From assembly GCA_029339505.1 (NCBI GenBank), contig JAQISU010000041.1, forward strand, positions 7,325,001 through 7,389,000: a stretch of DNA of 64,000 nt. The letters are read 5' to 3'. The notes beneath the pieces were generated by a model, which saw only the letters and a program-made list of their open reading frames with translations, was not told the origin of the DNA and did no database searches. The translations under genes and the position numbers were made by a program. The DNA is from Unio delphinus (taxonomy: Eukaryota > Mollusca > Bivalvia > Unionida > Unionidae). Below are positions 1-11,043 of the stretch, piece by piece (within the stretch, counting starts at the first letter, position 1; each line of letters opens with the position of its first letter).

Positions 1-189
1 GCAGACCAGTCTAATCTGCACACAGGTAAACCTGTGCAAAAAGTAGGATAACATGGGCATTTGGAATAAAGAGTGGTTTCAATACCAAAATAACTAATGG
101 AAAACAAAGATTTTAACCAACTAGGCATTAGACTAATGGAAAATTGCTTGAAGTCAATGTATTAGGATGGATTCAGAAATAGCCCCCAA
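1..189 (-). mobile_element. TTAA-type MITE fragment (family M, copy 0)
   Basis: Reverse-orientation remnant of the same repeat as at 2983-3559 and 6047-8085. It shares the stretch ACCTGTGCAAAAAGTAGGAT and the terminal part GGATTCAGAAATAGCCCCCA. It is cut by the window edge on the left. On the right it stops where the pogo-like relic at 190 begins, with no TTAA at the junction. Confidence 0.7.
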
Positions 190-210
190 AATCATACAAC
201 TTATCTCACA

Positions 211-592
211 ATGCCTCCCTTCAAATCACGCAAGTCTTACACTGAGGCTTTAAAGATGTAATTGATAAAATTCATGGAAGAGAAAGGTGGGAAAATGACT
301 GCTCACAGGAAATATGGTATCAGGGAAAAATGTGTCCAGGATTGGCATAAAGCTAAAGTTGCAATATGTGCTACCAAACAAAGAAAGAAAGAAAGCAAAT
401 CATAGCTGCAAAGCAAGATGGATTAAAACTGAGGATAAATTAGAAAAATACATGTTGACACAATGCACTGCGTGTTGTGGAATGAAATGGAGACAGACAA
501 TAATGAGAACATTTCCAATGATCTGAGCCATGAGATAGCCACCATTCTTCATTCCAATATGGAAGACGAAGCCTTTGAAGGATTTTCATTTA
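211..592 (+). pseudogene. Brinker/CENP-B-type transposase DNA-binding region, broken
   Basis: This is the coding remnant of the preceding element. The first helix-turn-helix reads KSRKSYTEALK-stop-LIKFMEEKGGKMTAHRKYG. The intact copy at 56120-56293 reads KSRKSYTAAFKLEVVKFAEE in the same place, so the stop here replaces a Leu-type codon. The reading then moves one frame for KKANHSCKARW..EDKLEK, which in Tigger-like transposases leads into the second CENP-B helix-turn-helix. No DDE domain follows. Confidence 0.65.
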
Positions 593-1068
593 TTTGAAAT
601 GATTATGTGAACTCTTAATCATTATTTTCCTACTTAGACTGTGGAAAAGTTCTACTACAGGTAATAAAAATGAATTACAACATCGACGTGCTTTCAGATA
701 TAACTGACATGTTAAATAATATGTATTATAAAACTATTTGTTTAAAATTGACACTGCATTTCACTGATATGTTAAAGTATAATAAAAAGTATTTTTATTT
801 ATTTTTTATTTGTGTCAGTTTTCTGTCTCTTACTTTTCTTCACATTTCAGATTTCCCTGTGAATAATCAGCTTAAAGCTTTTGACCTTTAATTACCATGT
901 ACATAGCATGCACAGCCATGTGGCTCTTATTACAATGGATATCATAACTAAAACAAGCATGGACTGTTTATTCAGCTGTGTAAATTGATATCGGAATATA
1001 GCAGTGCCTTGTACAGGAGTGAAATTACAAGTGTGTTAGAATTGGTGAAGCAATTTCATTATTACTGG

Positions 1069-1394
1069 TTTTGTTTTTTTTGTTTGATTAGGATTTTTAA
1101 CGTAGCTTTAACAATTTTTCAGTCATATCGCTACGATGTCTGCTGTGAGGCAGTTTATAGTGATGTCTAGCACTGAGGCATCATGCCGCAGACATGTAGC
1201 ATGATGTCCCACCCAGTCACATTATCCTGACACCAGGCCGACCAGTCCTAACACTAACCTCTTAATGCTGAGCGTCAAGCGAGGCAGCTGTTAGTACCAT
1301 TTTTGTAAGTCTTTGGTATGACTCGGCCGGGGATCGAACCCACGACCTCCCGCTTCCGCGGCGAACGCTCTAACCACTAGGCCACCGGAGCGGT
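1069..1394 (-). mobile_element. tRNA-derived SINE, family B, with 11-bp target duplication
   Basis: On the minus strand the head reads CTCCGGTGGCCTAGTGGTTA (A-box-like TGGCCTAGTGG), and farther on GTGGGTTCGATCCCC (B box). A long tRNA-unrelated body follows, with ACTGGTCGGCCTGGTGTCAG and a 3' part ending GATATGACTGAAAAATTG. The insert is flanked by exact copies of ATTATTACTGG at 1058-1068 and 1395-1405, so this is a clean retrotransposition into the pogo-like relic. Both promoter boxes look intact. Related copies are at 17048, 45212 and 49832. Confidence 0.88.
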
Positions 1395-1754
1395 ATTATT
1401 ACTGGTAATATGGAATATCATACAGTGGTATCTTAAGATTCATGAAACCGGAAGTTACTAGTGTAAAATACAAAGCCATCTTATTGACCTGGCCTCGTCT
1501 TATACTCCAAATCAATTTATATATGGACAAAGGATGGAAAATTTACCAAATTAGTGAATTAGACTTGTACTCCGCATTGACTGATCTATAGATCAGAAGA
1601 TACGATACACAAGTTGAGTTTTAAATGTTCAAATTCTGTAAATGGTACATAAAATATAAACGACAGACTATGACATAAAAAAAATCCTTAAAACATTCTG
1701 TCAAACTTGTTATTCTTTCACAAAGTCAATAATTTTCTTCGGTGCTACACTGTA

Positions 1755-2782
1755 CAGTTATACCCGTTTATGTCGACATCCTCGGGCCCGAGGAAATAGT
1801 CCACATAGGCGGATGTCAAAATTTTGATGCTTCCTCCACGTCTTCAGATGTAGCAGTCTTTTGCTTCTTCCTTTGGGGAGCACAGTTATCTTCAACGTAG
1901 TCTTTCTTTATAGACTCAGCAGCTTTCATCCTTCCTGAATGGGTGTTATTTTTAAGTTAAAAATTTCACAGACCTCTTTGCGAGATGTTCATCTCTCAAC
2001 TTCCTTAATAGCCAGATATTTAGTTTCCAGAGACTGTAAATTTTATTTGCATTTTACACTGCTGTTGGAAGCCATCATAAATGTAAATAAAGTTAAAAAC
2101 AAAACTTTCACAGCAAAAAAAACCCAACTTGTTTTAATCACTGATCATTTTCAAAGGTCTTGGGAATGCATAATCTGTATTTTCACGCAATTTTTATATC
2201 TGGGATTCAGAAAATCAAGTATAAAGGAGTCTTCTGTACGCATCAATTTCCTGGAAAGCAAATTTAAGGGCTTGCTAGTCCTGCTTTGACCACTTGTTGA
2301 TTGGGAAATTGTGTTCATCCATTGATCCTTGTAGCTGTGCTGATATTTACAATCAGAAAATTCAGTGGCTGAAAGACCCACAGATGTACATGTTGTCATT
2401 GTAAGAGTACATCTGAAGAACATGACCCACAAGTTAGGCAGCAAGATCAAAGACTTAACTAGCTGCAGAGTGGTGAGAAAATGTGCTGCTTGGGTTTTTT
2501 TTTTATCCGACTGCGACATTAAAGCCTGGCGGCAAGATCAACTAATTGTTGAACAAAGTATGGGTCGGAACTGGCAGCTTGTCAACAAAAATGATTAGAA
2601 AACAAAGGATTTGTTCAAGCTGGGATCAAGGGCTTCTGTTGACATGTATGTTGATCTTTGATCTCGACGTCAACATAAGCATGACATTTTGATAGTAATA
2701 GTAGACCAAGGGCCTGGGGGCTTTGCTTTATGTCGACATAGGTGACATGTCGATATAAGTGATGTCAATATAATTAGGACTG
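1755..2782 (-). mobile_element. Pogo/Tigger-like transposon relic with TGTCGACAT ends
   Basis: TA dinucleotides at 1753 and 2783 flank ends that start CAGT (left CAGTTATACCCG, right CAGTCCTAATTA on the opposite strand). Each end holds the palindromic motif TATGTCGACAT. On the minus strand the interior has degraded coding sequence: a piece near 1845-1935 reads MKAAESIKKDYVEDNCAPQR followed by a basic-acidic tail, as expected for a transposase C-terminus. Upstream pieces are broken by stops. The CAGT ends plus TA duplication are those of Tc1/mariner-pogo elements. The assignment of the degraded ORF is tentative. Confidence 0.5.
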
Positions 2783-2982
2783 TATTACAGTTTCTACATT
2801 TAAGTTCACACAAAAACTGGATCAGAAGTAGAGTCTCTTCAGTTTCAGTCAGTCAGATTATCTCATTAACATACATGGATCGTGTTGGTAAATGAATCTG
2901 TTCGAGATCTAGATGATATAAGCACATATTCCAAGTCTGATTAAAAAAGATTATAGATCTGGCTTCCAGAGAGGTCACTTAA

Positions 2983-3559
2983 CACATTAACCACTACAGG
3001 TTTTTGCTGTTTTCACATAAAATACAAGTAGGTAACACATTTTGGGGACTATTTCTGAATACATGTACATATTAATACATCGACTTCCAAGCAATATTCC
3101 ATTAGACATGACTAGTTGTGCTAAAAAATGTTTCTCGTTGGTCAGATTGCTGGTGCATCAGCAAAAGGTGAAAAGTTAACAGACCCATAATTTTTGTATG
3201 AAGACTCTTTATTCGAAATGTCCATCGTTACTTACTTTTTGCACAGGTTCACCTGTGTGTGCTTCAGACTGGTCGGTCATACATCTGAGGCCATAAAGTC
3301 TAAACTCTGGACACAAAATCAGATCCCAACCATGGGCAAATTTGGGGTGAAAAAAAAAAGGGTTCCAAAAATTAGGTTTTTCCCTCTGTATACTTTGTAG
3401 TGCAACTGAAATGTCCAGATTATTTGGTATCATTGTAGAGCTAAATCTGTCTATCTTTCTATAATACCACCCACGTTCATGTATCATGCATGATGCTACA
3501 GACCTTGGAAGTAGGCTACTACCTCATACCCCGTAAACTTGGCACTAAGGGTTAATGTG
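2983..3559 (+). mobile_element. MITE family M, copy 1, TTAA flanked
   Basis: Terminal inverted repeats CACATTAACCACTACAGG and, at the right end, CACTAAGGGTTAATGTG, flanked by TTAA at 2979-2982 and 3560-3563. TTAA target sites with a C-run a few bases inside the end are typical of piggyBac-type elements. It has no coding capacity: the open frames on either strand are conserved among the copies only because the DNA is. Confidence 0.82.
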
Positions 3560-3563
3560 TTAA

Positions 3564-4832
3564 TGTCAGCCAATCTGAAGCAAGGTCACCTCTTTATTAT
3601 GCATGCATCTCACTCATTAGAAAACCTATACAAGCTCTTGATCATATAAACTCATATTTCCACTAGTTCACTAGGCTGGATTCATGGGTTGGCTCATGCT
3701 TGAATCATGCACTTTTTAATATTTTACCTAATAAATTTGGGGGAGGGCTTAACCAGGTGTACATTTTCTGACAGTATTATTTACTTTGAAAAATCTAGAA
3801 AATATGGAAATTTTTTAGCTTGTATGTAGCTTTGACGGACGGACGCACACACCCATGCACACACACACACACACACACACAGAGTATACACAAGTATGCA
3901 CCAATGCATGGTTCTCTGAAAAAAGTCAAATATTATATCTGCCTTATCTGTTTTCACTACAGATGTATTTCTCATTTAATATGCATCGATTGAAGCTGGT
4001 AACTGTACCAATGAAGCATGTACTTATGCGCCCACATTTATTACCTCCCTTCCCCACAACCTGCAAAATGTTTGGTGTACATGCATCATTTTCTTCAGCT
4101 AACTGACCTGGTAGTTTATAACATGGTTCCGTCTAAAGCAGTGTCGGGTTCTATGGCTCCCAACTACCAATAAAAGCAGGGTCTCACTGTATATTTATTT
4201 ATAAATTTGTTTTACAGTTAAGTAAACTGAATAATGTATGTCATTTTCAAAAACAAGTATTTAATTTTGAATTAAAACAATGACTCAATTATTGCTGATT
4301 GATTGATATGGGTTTTACAATGTACCATCTCAGTTCAGGCAATATTGTGCCAAACAGAAATAAAGATTTTGGTATCGAATTTCATTTACATGGAGATAAA
4401 ATATGAGATATTAAATACAAAATTTACACATGCTGGAATTCCAAAGTTTGAGAAATTCTAAGCATTCCTACACTTTTAATCACTTCATACAATTAAGTTA
4501 AAGTGTTACATAGTGGTCCCAATTCTAACACCCTATAACCAATGGGACAAATGTAAAAATATATTTTCTAACAATTGAATCTAAAGAATAGTTTACATAA
4601 TTAAAATAATGATAAAGACCACCTTGCTAAACATTTTAGTCAGCATCAAAGATGGATATATGTATTTATTCACAAGTAAAAATACCCATTACATATGCAT
4701 GTTATTTAAGATGTTTGCAATTTATTTCCATTATTATAAGTTCTGTACTTTTGAAATGACTCACAATTTGGTTGCTTGCATTAACTTTACATACATGTGG
4801 CAAAGTTCTACATCAACAGTAAGCAAGTTTAC
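3564..4832. other. Intron stretch, no gene seen
   Basis: AT-rich sequence following the last dynein exon. It contains a short (CA)n run at 3857-3881. I see no further dynein exon, transposase motif or structured RNA. Confidence 0.5.
3857..3881. repeat. (CA)n microsatellite
   Basis: About twelve CA units, preceded by a CACACACCC tract. Confidence 0.9.
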
Positions 4833-4973
4833 CTGTTTGATTCGATTGCACTGCAAAATATCCATCTTTCCATGAAGACTTAGAACAACATAATGGAAGA
4901 GGTCATCGAAGATTTTTTCAAACAAGGAATAGAGTATGTCACTTTCTTGTGGATTTCTAGTTTTCAGCCATCC
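4833..4973 (-). CDS. Dynein heavy chain exon l (AAA2 end)
   Basis: 47 codons, phase 0, residues 637-683, beginning GWLKTRNPQESDILYSLFEK and ending KMDILQCNRIKQ. It follows exon k in phase. The GxLKxRxPxE start with LYxxFxxxFxxL is the usual helical continuation after the SALDW...L block. Conservation is lower here, so the assignment rests on position, frame and AG/GT borders (acceptor TTTTCTAG, donor GTAAAC). It is the last exon found before the left edge of the window. Confidence 0.88.
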
Positions 4974-6042
4974 CTAGAAAAGGGTCAAAGATAAATAATA
5001 ACTATTTCTTTTCATAAAACATGCTCATTATGAACTGTTCAAGTCACAAATAAAAAATAATATAGAATAATTTGATAAAAGAAAATTAAGAAAAAAATTT
5101 AAGCAGGCCATCAATTTATGGATGTTTTATTTGTAAACCAAAAATGTATTTTTGTTAAATTAAGCCAACAACACTTTTTGTTAATGTCCAAAAGGTTCCA
5201 ATTTTTTTTTTAAAAAGATATGAAAACTACTGAAATGAACTCAAAGTCTAATCAGCTCATCTACATATGAATATAAACTTCATTTGTCAATTGTAAGAGG
5301 TTTTCTAATAACTGTGCTAAAAAGTCGTTTTTTTTTTAAAACTTGAAGATCAAAGAGAGTTTTGTAACAAACTGTAAATTTGCTTTAATAGCCTGAAAAT
5401 TTAATCTGGCCTCAATTTCGCCAACAAAATTAAAGTTAAGTTGTGACCATGTACTAAACCAAACGAATTATCACCTCCAACAAGTATAACTACTGAAATA
5501 TAAATTTGTGTTACTAATTTTAATTCAGAGCAAAGAAATATAAACTTTACTCTTATTAACTTCAATTAGTTAGCATGCAGCCATTAACGTTTGTCCCAAT
5601 GCAGTGCCCCTATCTCTGACCACACATTGTCTAACAGGTCAATAATAATTAACACCTAAAGAGCTTGTTGCAAGCTTAAGGCTGAAAAACAAAAGCAATA
5701 ATCTGAAGGAAAAATATTATACTGAGCGACTAAATCATCTTACATTACCCACATTACCCATTCTGACATAGGACTCTATTATACTATAAAAGAGACAACG
5801 TAAGTAACCTCCAAAACTTTTGTTCCATGCCTAACCCTGATCCCTCCTGCTATTTTTTTCATTGAAGGTACATGTCCATAATCAATGGCTTATTTTACTC
5901 CAAAGATATTTTTCTATTCATCAAACTATCATTGACTTTTCTGCATAACACCAAACTTAAGTTACAAGCTCTAAATCATTTTAGAAAGAAAAATGCTCTC
6001 AAGAGGTTTCTGACCTGTTTTACCTGTTTTATTTCTTGTCAG
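4974..6042. other. Intron stretch, no gene seen
   Basis: Start of the 5.8-kb intron between dynein exons l and k. It is AT-rich and holds several short poly-T/poly-A runs. No coding motif was recognised. Confidence 0.5.
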
Positions 6043-6046
6043 TTAA

Positions 6047-6667
6047 CACATTAACACCTGGAGGTTTTTGCTGTTTTTGCATGAAATGCGACTAGGAAAC
6101 ACATTTTGGGGAATATTTCTGAATACATCATAATCCATCGATTTCCAAGCAATATTCCGTTAGACAAATGGCTAGTCATGCTCAAAAAAATGTTTTTCAT
6201 TGGTTATTTTGCTGGTACATGATCAGAATGGCCAAACTTTGAGATTTTTTCTTTTTTTTTTTTTTTTTTTTGCTTAATGGACCCATAGTTTTTGTATGGA
6301 GAAGACTCTTTATTCAAAATGTCCACTTTATCCTAATTTTTGCACAGGTTCACCTGTCTGTGTTCGTTTCTGACCAGTCTGCCATAGATCTGAGGCCATA
6401 AAGTCTCAAATCTGGACACAAATACAGAACCCGACTATGGGCAATTTTTGGGTGAAAAAAAAAAGGATCCAAAAACTTTGGTTTTTCCCTCTATATTTTG
6501 TATTGCATCTAAAATGTCCAGATTGTTTGCTATCATTGTAGAACTACATCTGTCTACCTTTCTATGATAACACCCACTTTAGTATATCATGCATGACCTT
6601 GACGCTACAGACCTTGGAAGTAGGTTACTACATCATGCCCGTAAAGTCGTCGCTAATGGTTAATGAG
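6047..6667 (+). mobile_element. MITE family M, copy 2, TTAA flanked
   Basis: The left end is CACATTAACACCTGGAGG and the right end CGCTAATGGTTAATGAG. TTAA lies at 6043-6046 and 6668-6671. An internal poly-T run (about 6250-6271) makes it longer than copy 4. It is the first unit of a tandem array. Confidence 0.82.
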
Positions 6668-6807
6668 TTAACAAGAATTTTAAAAAAAAAATAGAAAATT
6701 GTCTCGGAATGGCCAAATTTGTAATTCATGTGCAGTGTTGATGCACAAGTGATTAAATATGTGAGGATTATTCCAATCTTGTGGTATCATGAAAAGTGAC
6801 TGTTTAA

Positions 6808-7417
6808 CACATTAACCCCTACAGGTTTTTGCTGTTTTTGCATGAAATGCGACTAGGAAACACATTTTGGGGACTATTTCTGAATACATCGTAATCCATC
6901 TATTTCCAAGCAATATTCCATTAGACAAATGGCTAGTCATGCTAAAGAAAATGTTTTTCATTGGTTAGTTTGCTGGCACATGAACAGAAGAGAAAAAATT
7001 GGAGATTTTTTAAAAAAATTTTGCTTAACAGACCCATAATTTTCCTATGGAGAAGACTCTTTATTCAAAATGTCCACCTTATCCTACTTTTTGCACAGGT
7101 TCACCTGTCTGTGTGTGTTTCAGACTGGGCTGCCATAGATCTGAGGCCATAAAGTCTCAAATCTGGACACAAATACGGAACCCGACTATGGGCAATTTTT
7201 GGGTGAAAAAAAAAAGATCCAAAAACTTTGGTTTTTCCCTCTATATTTTGTAGTGCATCTAAAATGTCCAGATTGTTTGCTATCATTGTAGAGCTACATC
7301 TGTCTACCTTTCTATGATAACACCAACTTTAGTATATCATGCATGACCTTGACGCTACAGACCTTGGAAGTAGGTTACTACATCATGCCCGTAAAGTCGT
7401 CACTAGGGGTTAATGTG
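6808..7417 (+). mobile_element. MITE family M, copy 3, TTAA flanked
   Basis: Ends CACATTAACCCCTACAGG and CACTAGGGGTTAATGTG, with TTAA at 6804-6807 and 7418-7421. It is very similar to copy 2. The spacers on both sides of it (6672-6803 and 7422-7554) are also nearly identical, which shows duplication of MITE plus flank rather than independent insertion. Confidence 0.85.
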
Positions 7418-7558
7418 TTAACAAGAATTTTAAAAATAAAAATGGAAAACTGTCTCGGAATGGCCAAATTTGTAATTCATGTGCAGTGTTGATGCACAAG
7501 TGATTAAATATGTGAGGAATATTCCAATTTTGTGGTATCATGAAAAGTGACTGTTTAA

Positions 7559-8085
7559 CACATTAACCCCTACAGGTTTTTGCTGTTTTTGCATGAAATG
7601 CGAGTAGGAAACACATTTTGGGGACTATTTCTGAATAAATCGTAATCCATCGATTTCCAAGCAATATTCCATTAGACAAATGGCTAGTCGTGCTAAAGAA
7701 AATGTTTTTTATTGGTTTGCTGGCGCATGAATAAAAGAGAAAAAATTGGAGATTTTTTAAAAAAAATTTTGCTTAACAGACCCATAATTTTCCTATGGAG
7801 AAGACTCTGAGGCCATAAAGTCTAAAATCTTGACACAAATTCGGAATCCGACCATGGGTAATTTTTGGGTGAAAAAGAACAGGTCCAAAAACTTCGGTTT
7901 TTCCCTCTGTATTTTTTATTGGCAAATAAAATGTCTAGATTATCTGCTATCATTGTAGAGCTACATCTGTCTACCTTTCTATGATACCACCCACTTTAGT
8001 GTATCATGTATGACCTTGACGCTACAGACCTTGGAAGTAGGTTACTACCTCATTCCCCATAAAGTCATCGCTAGGGGTTAATGTG
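7559..8085 (+). mobile_element. MITE family M, copy 4, TTAA flanked
   Basis: Ends CACATTAACCCCTACAGG and CGCTAGGGGTTAATGTG, with TTAA at 7555-7558 and 8086-8089. It lacks the segment of copies 2 and 3 that contains the ACAGGTTCACCTGTC palindrome (absent after about 7805). It is the last unit of the array. Confidence 0.85.
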
Positions 8086-8306
8086 TTAATAATTAAATGA
8101 CACTCACTCTCAAAAGGATACAATTTTGTAGGGTATGCTAAATGCTACTGGCTAGATCACTCATACAGAAAATATATCTCAACTGACAGAAGATTCCAAA
8201 GTCTCCAAGACTGTCATAAGATCTTTGATAACTTCAACTCATGATCACCATGCCTCTTTTGGATTTTGTGGAAAACACCAATGCTTAAACTACAAAACCA
8301 CTGGCA

Positions 8307-8553
8307 GGGCCCAGAGTGGCAGAATGGTCTAAAATGTTCCCCGTTACAGATCACTACCATTTCACCTCTGTCTGTGTGGGTTCGAGTCTCAGATTCAGCT
8401 AATGTGGGTATGTGAGAAAGCTTGCCAGTAGCTTCTCATGGGTTGGTGGTTCTTTCCAGGGGTTTTCCCAAAATTCTTCCTCCACCATTAATACAGTCCG
8501 CCATGTATAGCCTATTATGTGCTGAAAAATGGTGTTAAACCCTTCAACAACAA
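8307..8553 (+). mobile_element. tRNA-derived SINE, family A, with 14-bp target duplication
   Basis: The head reads GGGCCCAGAGTGGCAGAATG (A-box-like TGGCAGAATGG), then GTGGGTTCGAGTCTCAG (B box). The body carries GTTCTTTCCAGGGGTTTTCC, and the tail is GTTAAACCCTTCAACAACAA. Exact direct repeats CAAAACCACTGGCA lie at 8293-8306 and 8554-8567. The A box has one change (CAGAATGG for CCGAGTGG), so this copy may be a poor Pol III template. Same family as 31530, 40222 and 63662. Confidence 0.9.
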
Positions 8554-8567
8554 CAAAACCACTGGCA

Positions 8568-10801
8568 ACAGATGCATGCTTGATACCAGAAGGATTTTAA
8601 ACCTGCAGTCTTAACTCTGCACTTTCATAAACTTAACGATTTTAATGCAAGAAATCCATGGTTTTATAATTAAAGTAAAACAGATACTTTGTACAGATTA
8701 TAATTTGGAAATAAAAATCTAGAATCAACTGAATCAGCAATGTTGAACCTTGATCATTGTTTCCAGCAATTTATTTTGTCCAATGGGATATTGGTAAATC
8801 TTAACCTGGGTACACTGAGTGTACCTTTCATCAAAAAAACAAAATATGGAAAAATAAACTAATAATCTTTAATTTTTAGTGTATATTCATATACTTGTTG
8901 ATAATAGTAATGGCCAAAAGTCACTAAAGGTGATAAAAACTCAAAGTTGGCAATGAATGTATCTGGCAATAAAAACAGTATGTTTGTGGAAGGCAGCCAA
9001 GTTACAATGTAATATCTTTGAAAGCTGCTAGTAACATATTTTGTAGGTTAAAGTCAAACCTACAACAAGGAAGATTTAATTTATTTTTAGTCTGAATTAA
9101 CGCCAGAAGAAACAAAAATTATACAAACATAAAATTGGTAATTTAATTAATGATATATTAGTTTAGAAGAATAGTAATTAAGATAATGAATGAACACAAA
9201 AGTCAAATGCAAGCAAATTTAGAATGGAAAATTCCATGGTGCAACTCATTTCAGGTTAACAAGATATTCAAACTTGCACATGTTTCCACGAGTTACTTGT
9301 GCACATGATAAAATGTTTGCTGCACTAATGCAAGTGTCCATGAAAAAGTTTATAGTACAGTGCAGATGACAATGTTAAGGTACCAAAACAGCTCAAGTAA
9401 ATAAGATTTATCTCATTTTTGTAAATTTTATCTAGAGCAAAATGCACTACAATTTAAATAGTGCATTATGTAATTTCCATTGTCCATTTAAAATGTTGTG
9501 TTCTCCAAATTTGGATGACCCAGTCCTTGATATCCCAGGTGCTTCACTAACTCAGATTTCAAGGTTTGCATTACTGTACAAGCTGAATGAGAAAATGTGG
9601 CAAATTGTCCATCCTATATCCATATATAAAAGTTGATGCTTAGTATAAGATGAGGATAGATCAATAACTAGGCTTTATCTTTCTCATTTTGTTTGTTCCA
9701 CACATGATCATGAATTTTATCATATCTGTGACTCAGTAACGATTCACGTCAGGATCATTAAATGTAATTAAAAGTACCTAATTTGTTTCACACTAAGCAT
9801 TTTAAATGTTATTATGTACCTTTAGCTATATATAATGATGCTGGCCAGAAAATTCATCGAGTTGCAAATAGGATAAAATTTGCAATGCCGTGTGGAATTA
9901 AACTATATAGCAACTTTGTGTTTCATAAATATTAAAAGTATCACTGTATTTTATTTCAGATTACCAGCAAAAGTGAAATTGCATTTTTAATGCTAAAATG
10001 CTTTGTCCACAGTTTTAAAAAAAAAAATAAGTGAAATGCAGAGAGTGAGACATATGTATTGCATTGCATTTTTCTTCTTGCAACTCTGATTAAAATAAAA
10101 TACTATTGTCCAATATGAGAGAGATTTCATAATACCCTATGGGTAGCCTCATTTCCCTATCGGTAGCCTCACTAATCTGATCTAATAAATCTTGACCTCA
10201 AAGAAGTGTTAACTTGGAAAACCCAACTACTGATTAGCATATTTAATCAGCATATAAATACCAATACAAAGTTATGTGATTCTTGGATAATGGAAGTGGT
10301 AACTAATACTAAAGGAATTGCTTACCCAGTGGTATTAATTGATAATGGCATACAGTAATGCACTTGTACAGAAGTACAATTACAGTCATCAGGTCAGATA
10401 TATGTAATCAAATTTAAACAATTTATATTACTAGAGAATGATGCTTTCGAGCAATTAATTCTGATGATCATGTGTTTAAAATCCTTCTTCAAGTGGGGTC
10501 CAATATTTTTTCATACATAATCTCTTCCTCAAAATGAAATATTTTGTACACATTATTTTTCACACTTATTGGAGAATTTTGTCCCATACAAAAATTTATG
10601 TGACATACGATAAAATAATTTGGATGGTATAATCAATATACAAGTTGATTTGGAATATAATTCAAAACTAAGATTTTCTGGACAAAAAGTATTGTCTTAT
10701 AGGCCTGCAAATACTCTATATGGGTATCACTAATAATATTATAACATTATACACACTTCTTAACACAGAGATAGGATACAAATACTTATGAGATTGTTTA
10801 C
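8568..10801. other. Intron stretch, no gene seen
   Basis: Unique-looking AT-rich intron sequence between the SINE at 8307 and dynein exon k. No transposon ends, coding motifs or tandem repeats were noticed. Confidence 0.5.
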
Positions 10802-11043
10802 TTGAAGTATTGGTCTCCAGTCCAGTGCAGAGGAGCTCATGTAGACCATACCATTCCTTGAGACTGTAGCTGGGGAGGCATTGTCAATATTGTGTACCTC
10901 AAACACAACTTTGCAGTTTGGAGCCATTGGAATACGATCTCCATTGGCCAGCGTTAGGGTTTTGTTATCATCCAGTACAGAGTTCAGGTTCTCAATCCAT
11001 ATGGCATCCACTGGGCCATCCAACACTATCCATATATGTTCTC
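10802..11043 (-). CDS. Dynein heavy chain exon k (AAA2 Walker B region)
   Basis: It completes Gly556, then encodes residues 557-636. [20 protein letters not shown] continues to [40 protein letters not shown] and [15 protein letters not shown]. This is the almost invariant AAA2 segment of dyneins, and the long identity leaves no doubt of the family. The acceptor is ATGAGCAG and the donor GTAAAC, which follows CAA directly. Confidence 0.97.

Larger units (their letters stand above)
190..1590 (+). mobile_element. Decayed pogo-like transposon, interrupted by a SINE
   Basis: Second copy of the element at 55335-57490, in the opposite orientation. The 5' untranslated part and a start ATG at 211 read MPPFKSRKSYTEALK, then a stop, then EKGGKMTAHRKYGIREKCVQ, a helix-turn-helix DNA-binding domain of Brinker/CENP-B type. 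After a frameshift it reads KKANHSCKARWIKTEDKLEK. Farther on, NDLSHEIATILHSNMEDEAF at about 508-590 resembles an acidic transposase C-terminus. The 3' end at 1405-1590 matches the reverse complement of 55345-55540, including the GGTAATATGGAATAT and TATACTCC..TCGACTTATA-type subterminal sequence. The catalytic domain is missing. A SINE occupies 1069-1394. Confidence 0.72.
6047..8085 (+). repeat. Tandem array MITE-spacer-MITE-spacer-MITE
   Basis: Three family M MITEs start at 6047, 6808 and 7559, a period of about 755 bp. The two intervening spacers of about 133 bp match each other almost base for base (for instance AATTTGTAATTCATGTGCAG in both). The outer flanks differ from the spacers, so the array holds three MITEs and two spacers. 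Confidence 0.88.

Noticed and set aside
1310..1394. tRNA-like sequence (A and B boxes) that could be read as a tRNA gene; likewise the heads at 31700-31784, 40400-40483 and 8307-8400
   Set aside because: The sequences continue into SINE bodies, are flanked by target duplications and do not fold into a complete cloverleaf with an anticodon arm of the right size.
2151..2519. 122-codon minus-strand frame as a stand-alone gene
   Set aside because: It lies within a TA-flanked transposon relic, overlaps another frame on the opposite strand and shows no clear domain. It was treated as part of the decayed element.
3194..3487. Similar short open frames repeated at 3194-3487 and 7047-7286
   Set aside because: They are conserved only because the MITE DNA is repeated. 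Frames are not preserved among all copies and no start or domain is shared.
6047..8085. Regular repeat-spacer pattern that might suggest a CRISPR array
   Set aside because: Units are over 500 bp with identical spacers in animal DNA. It is a MITE tandem array.
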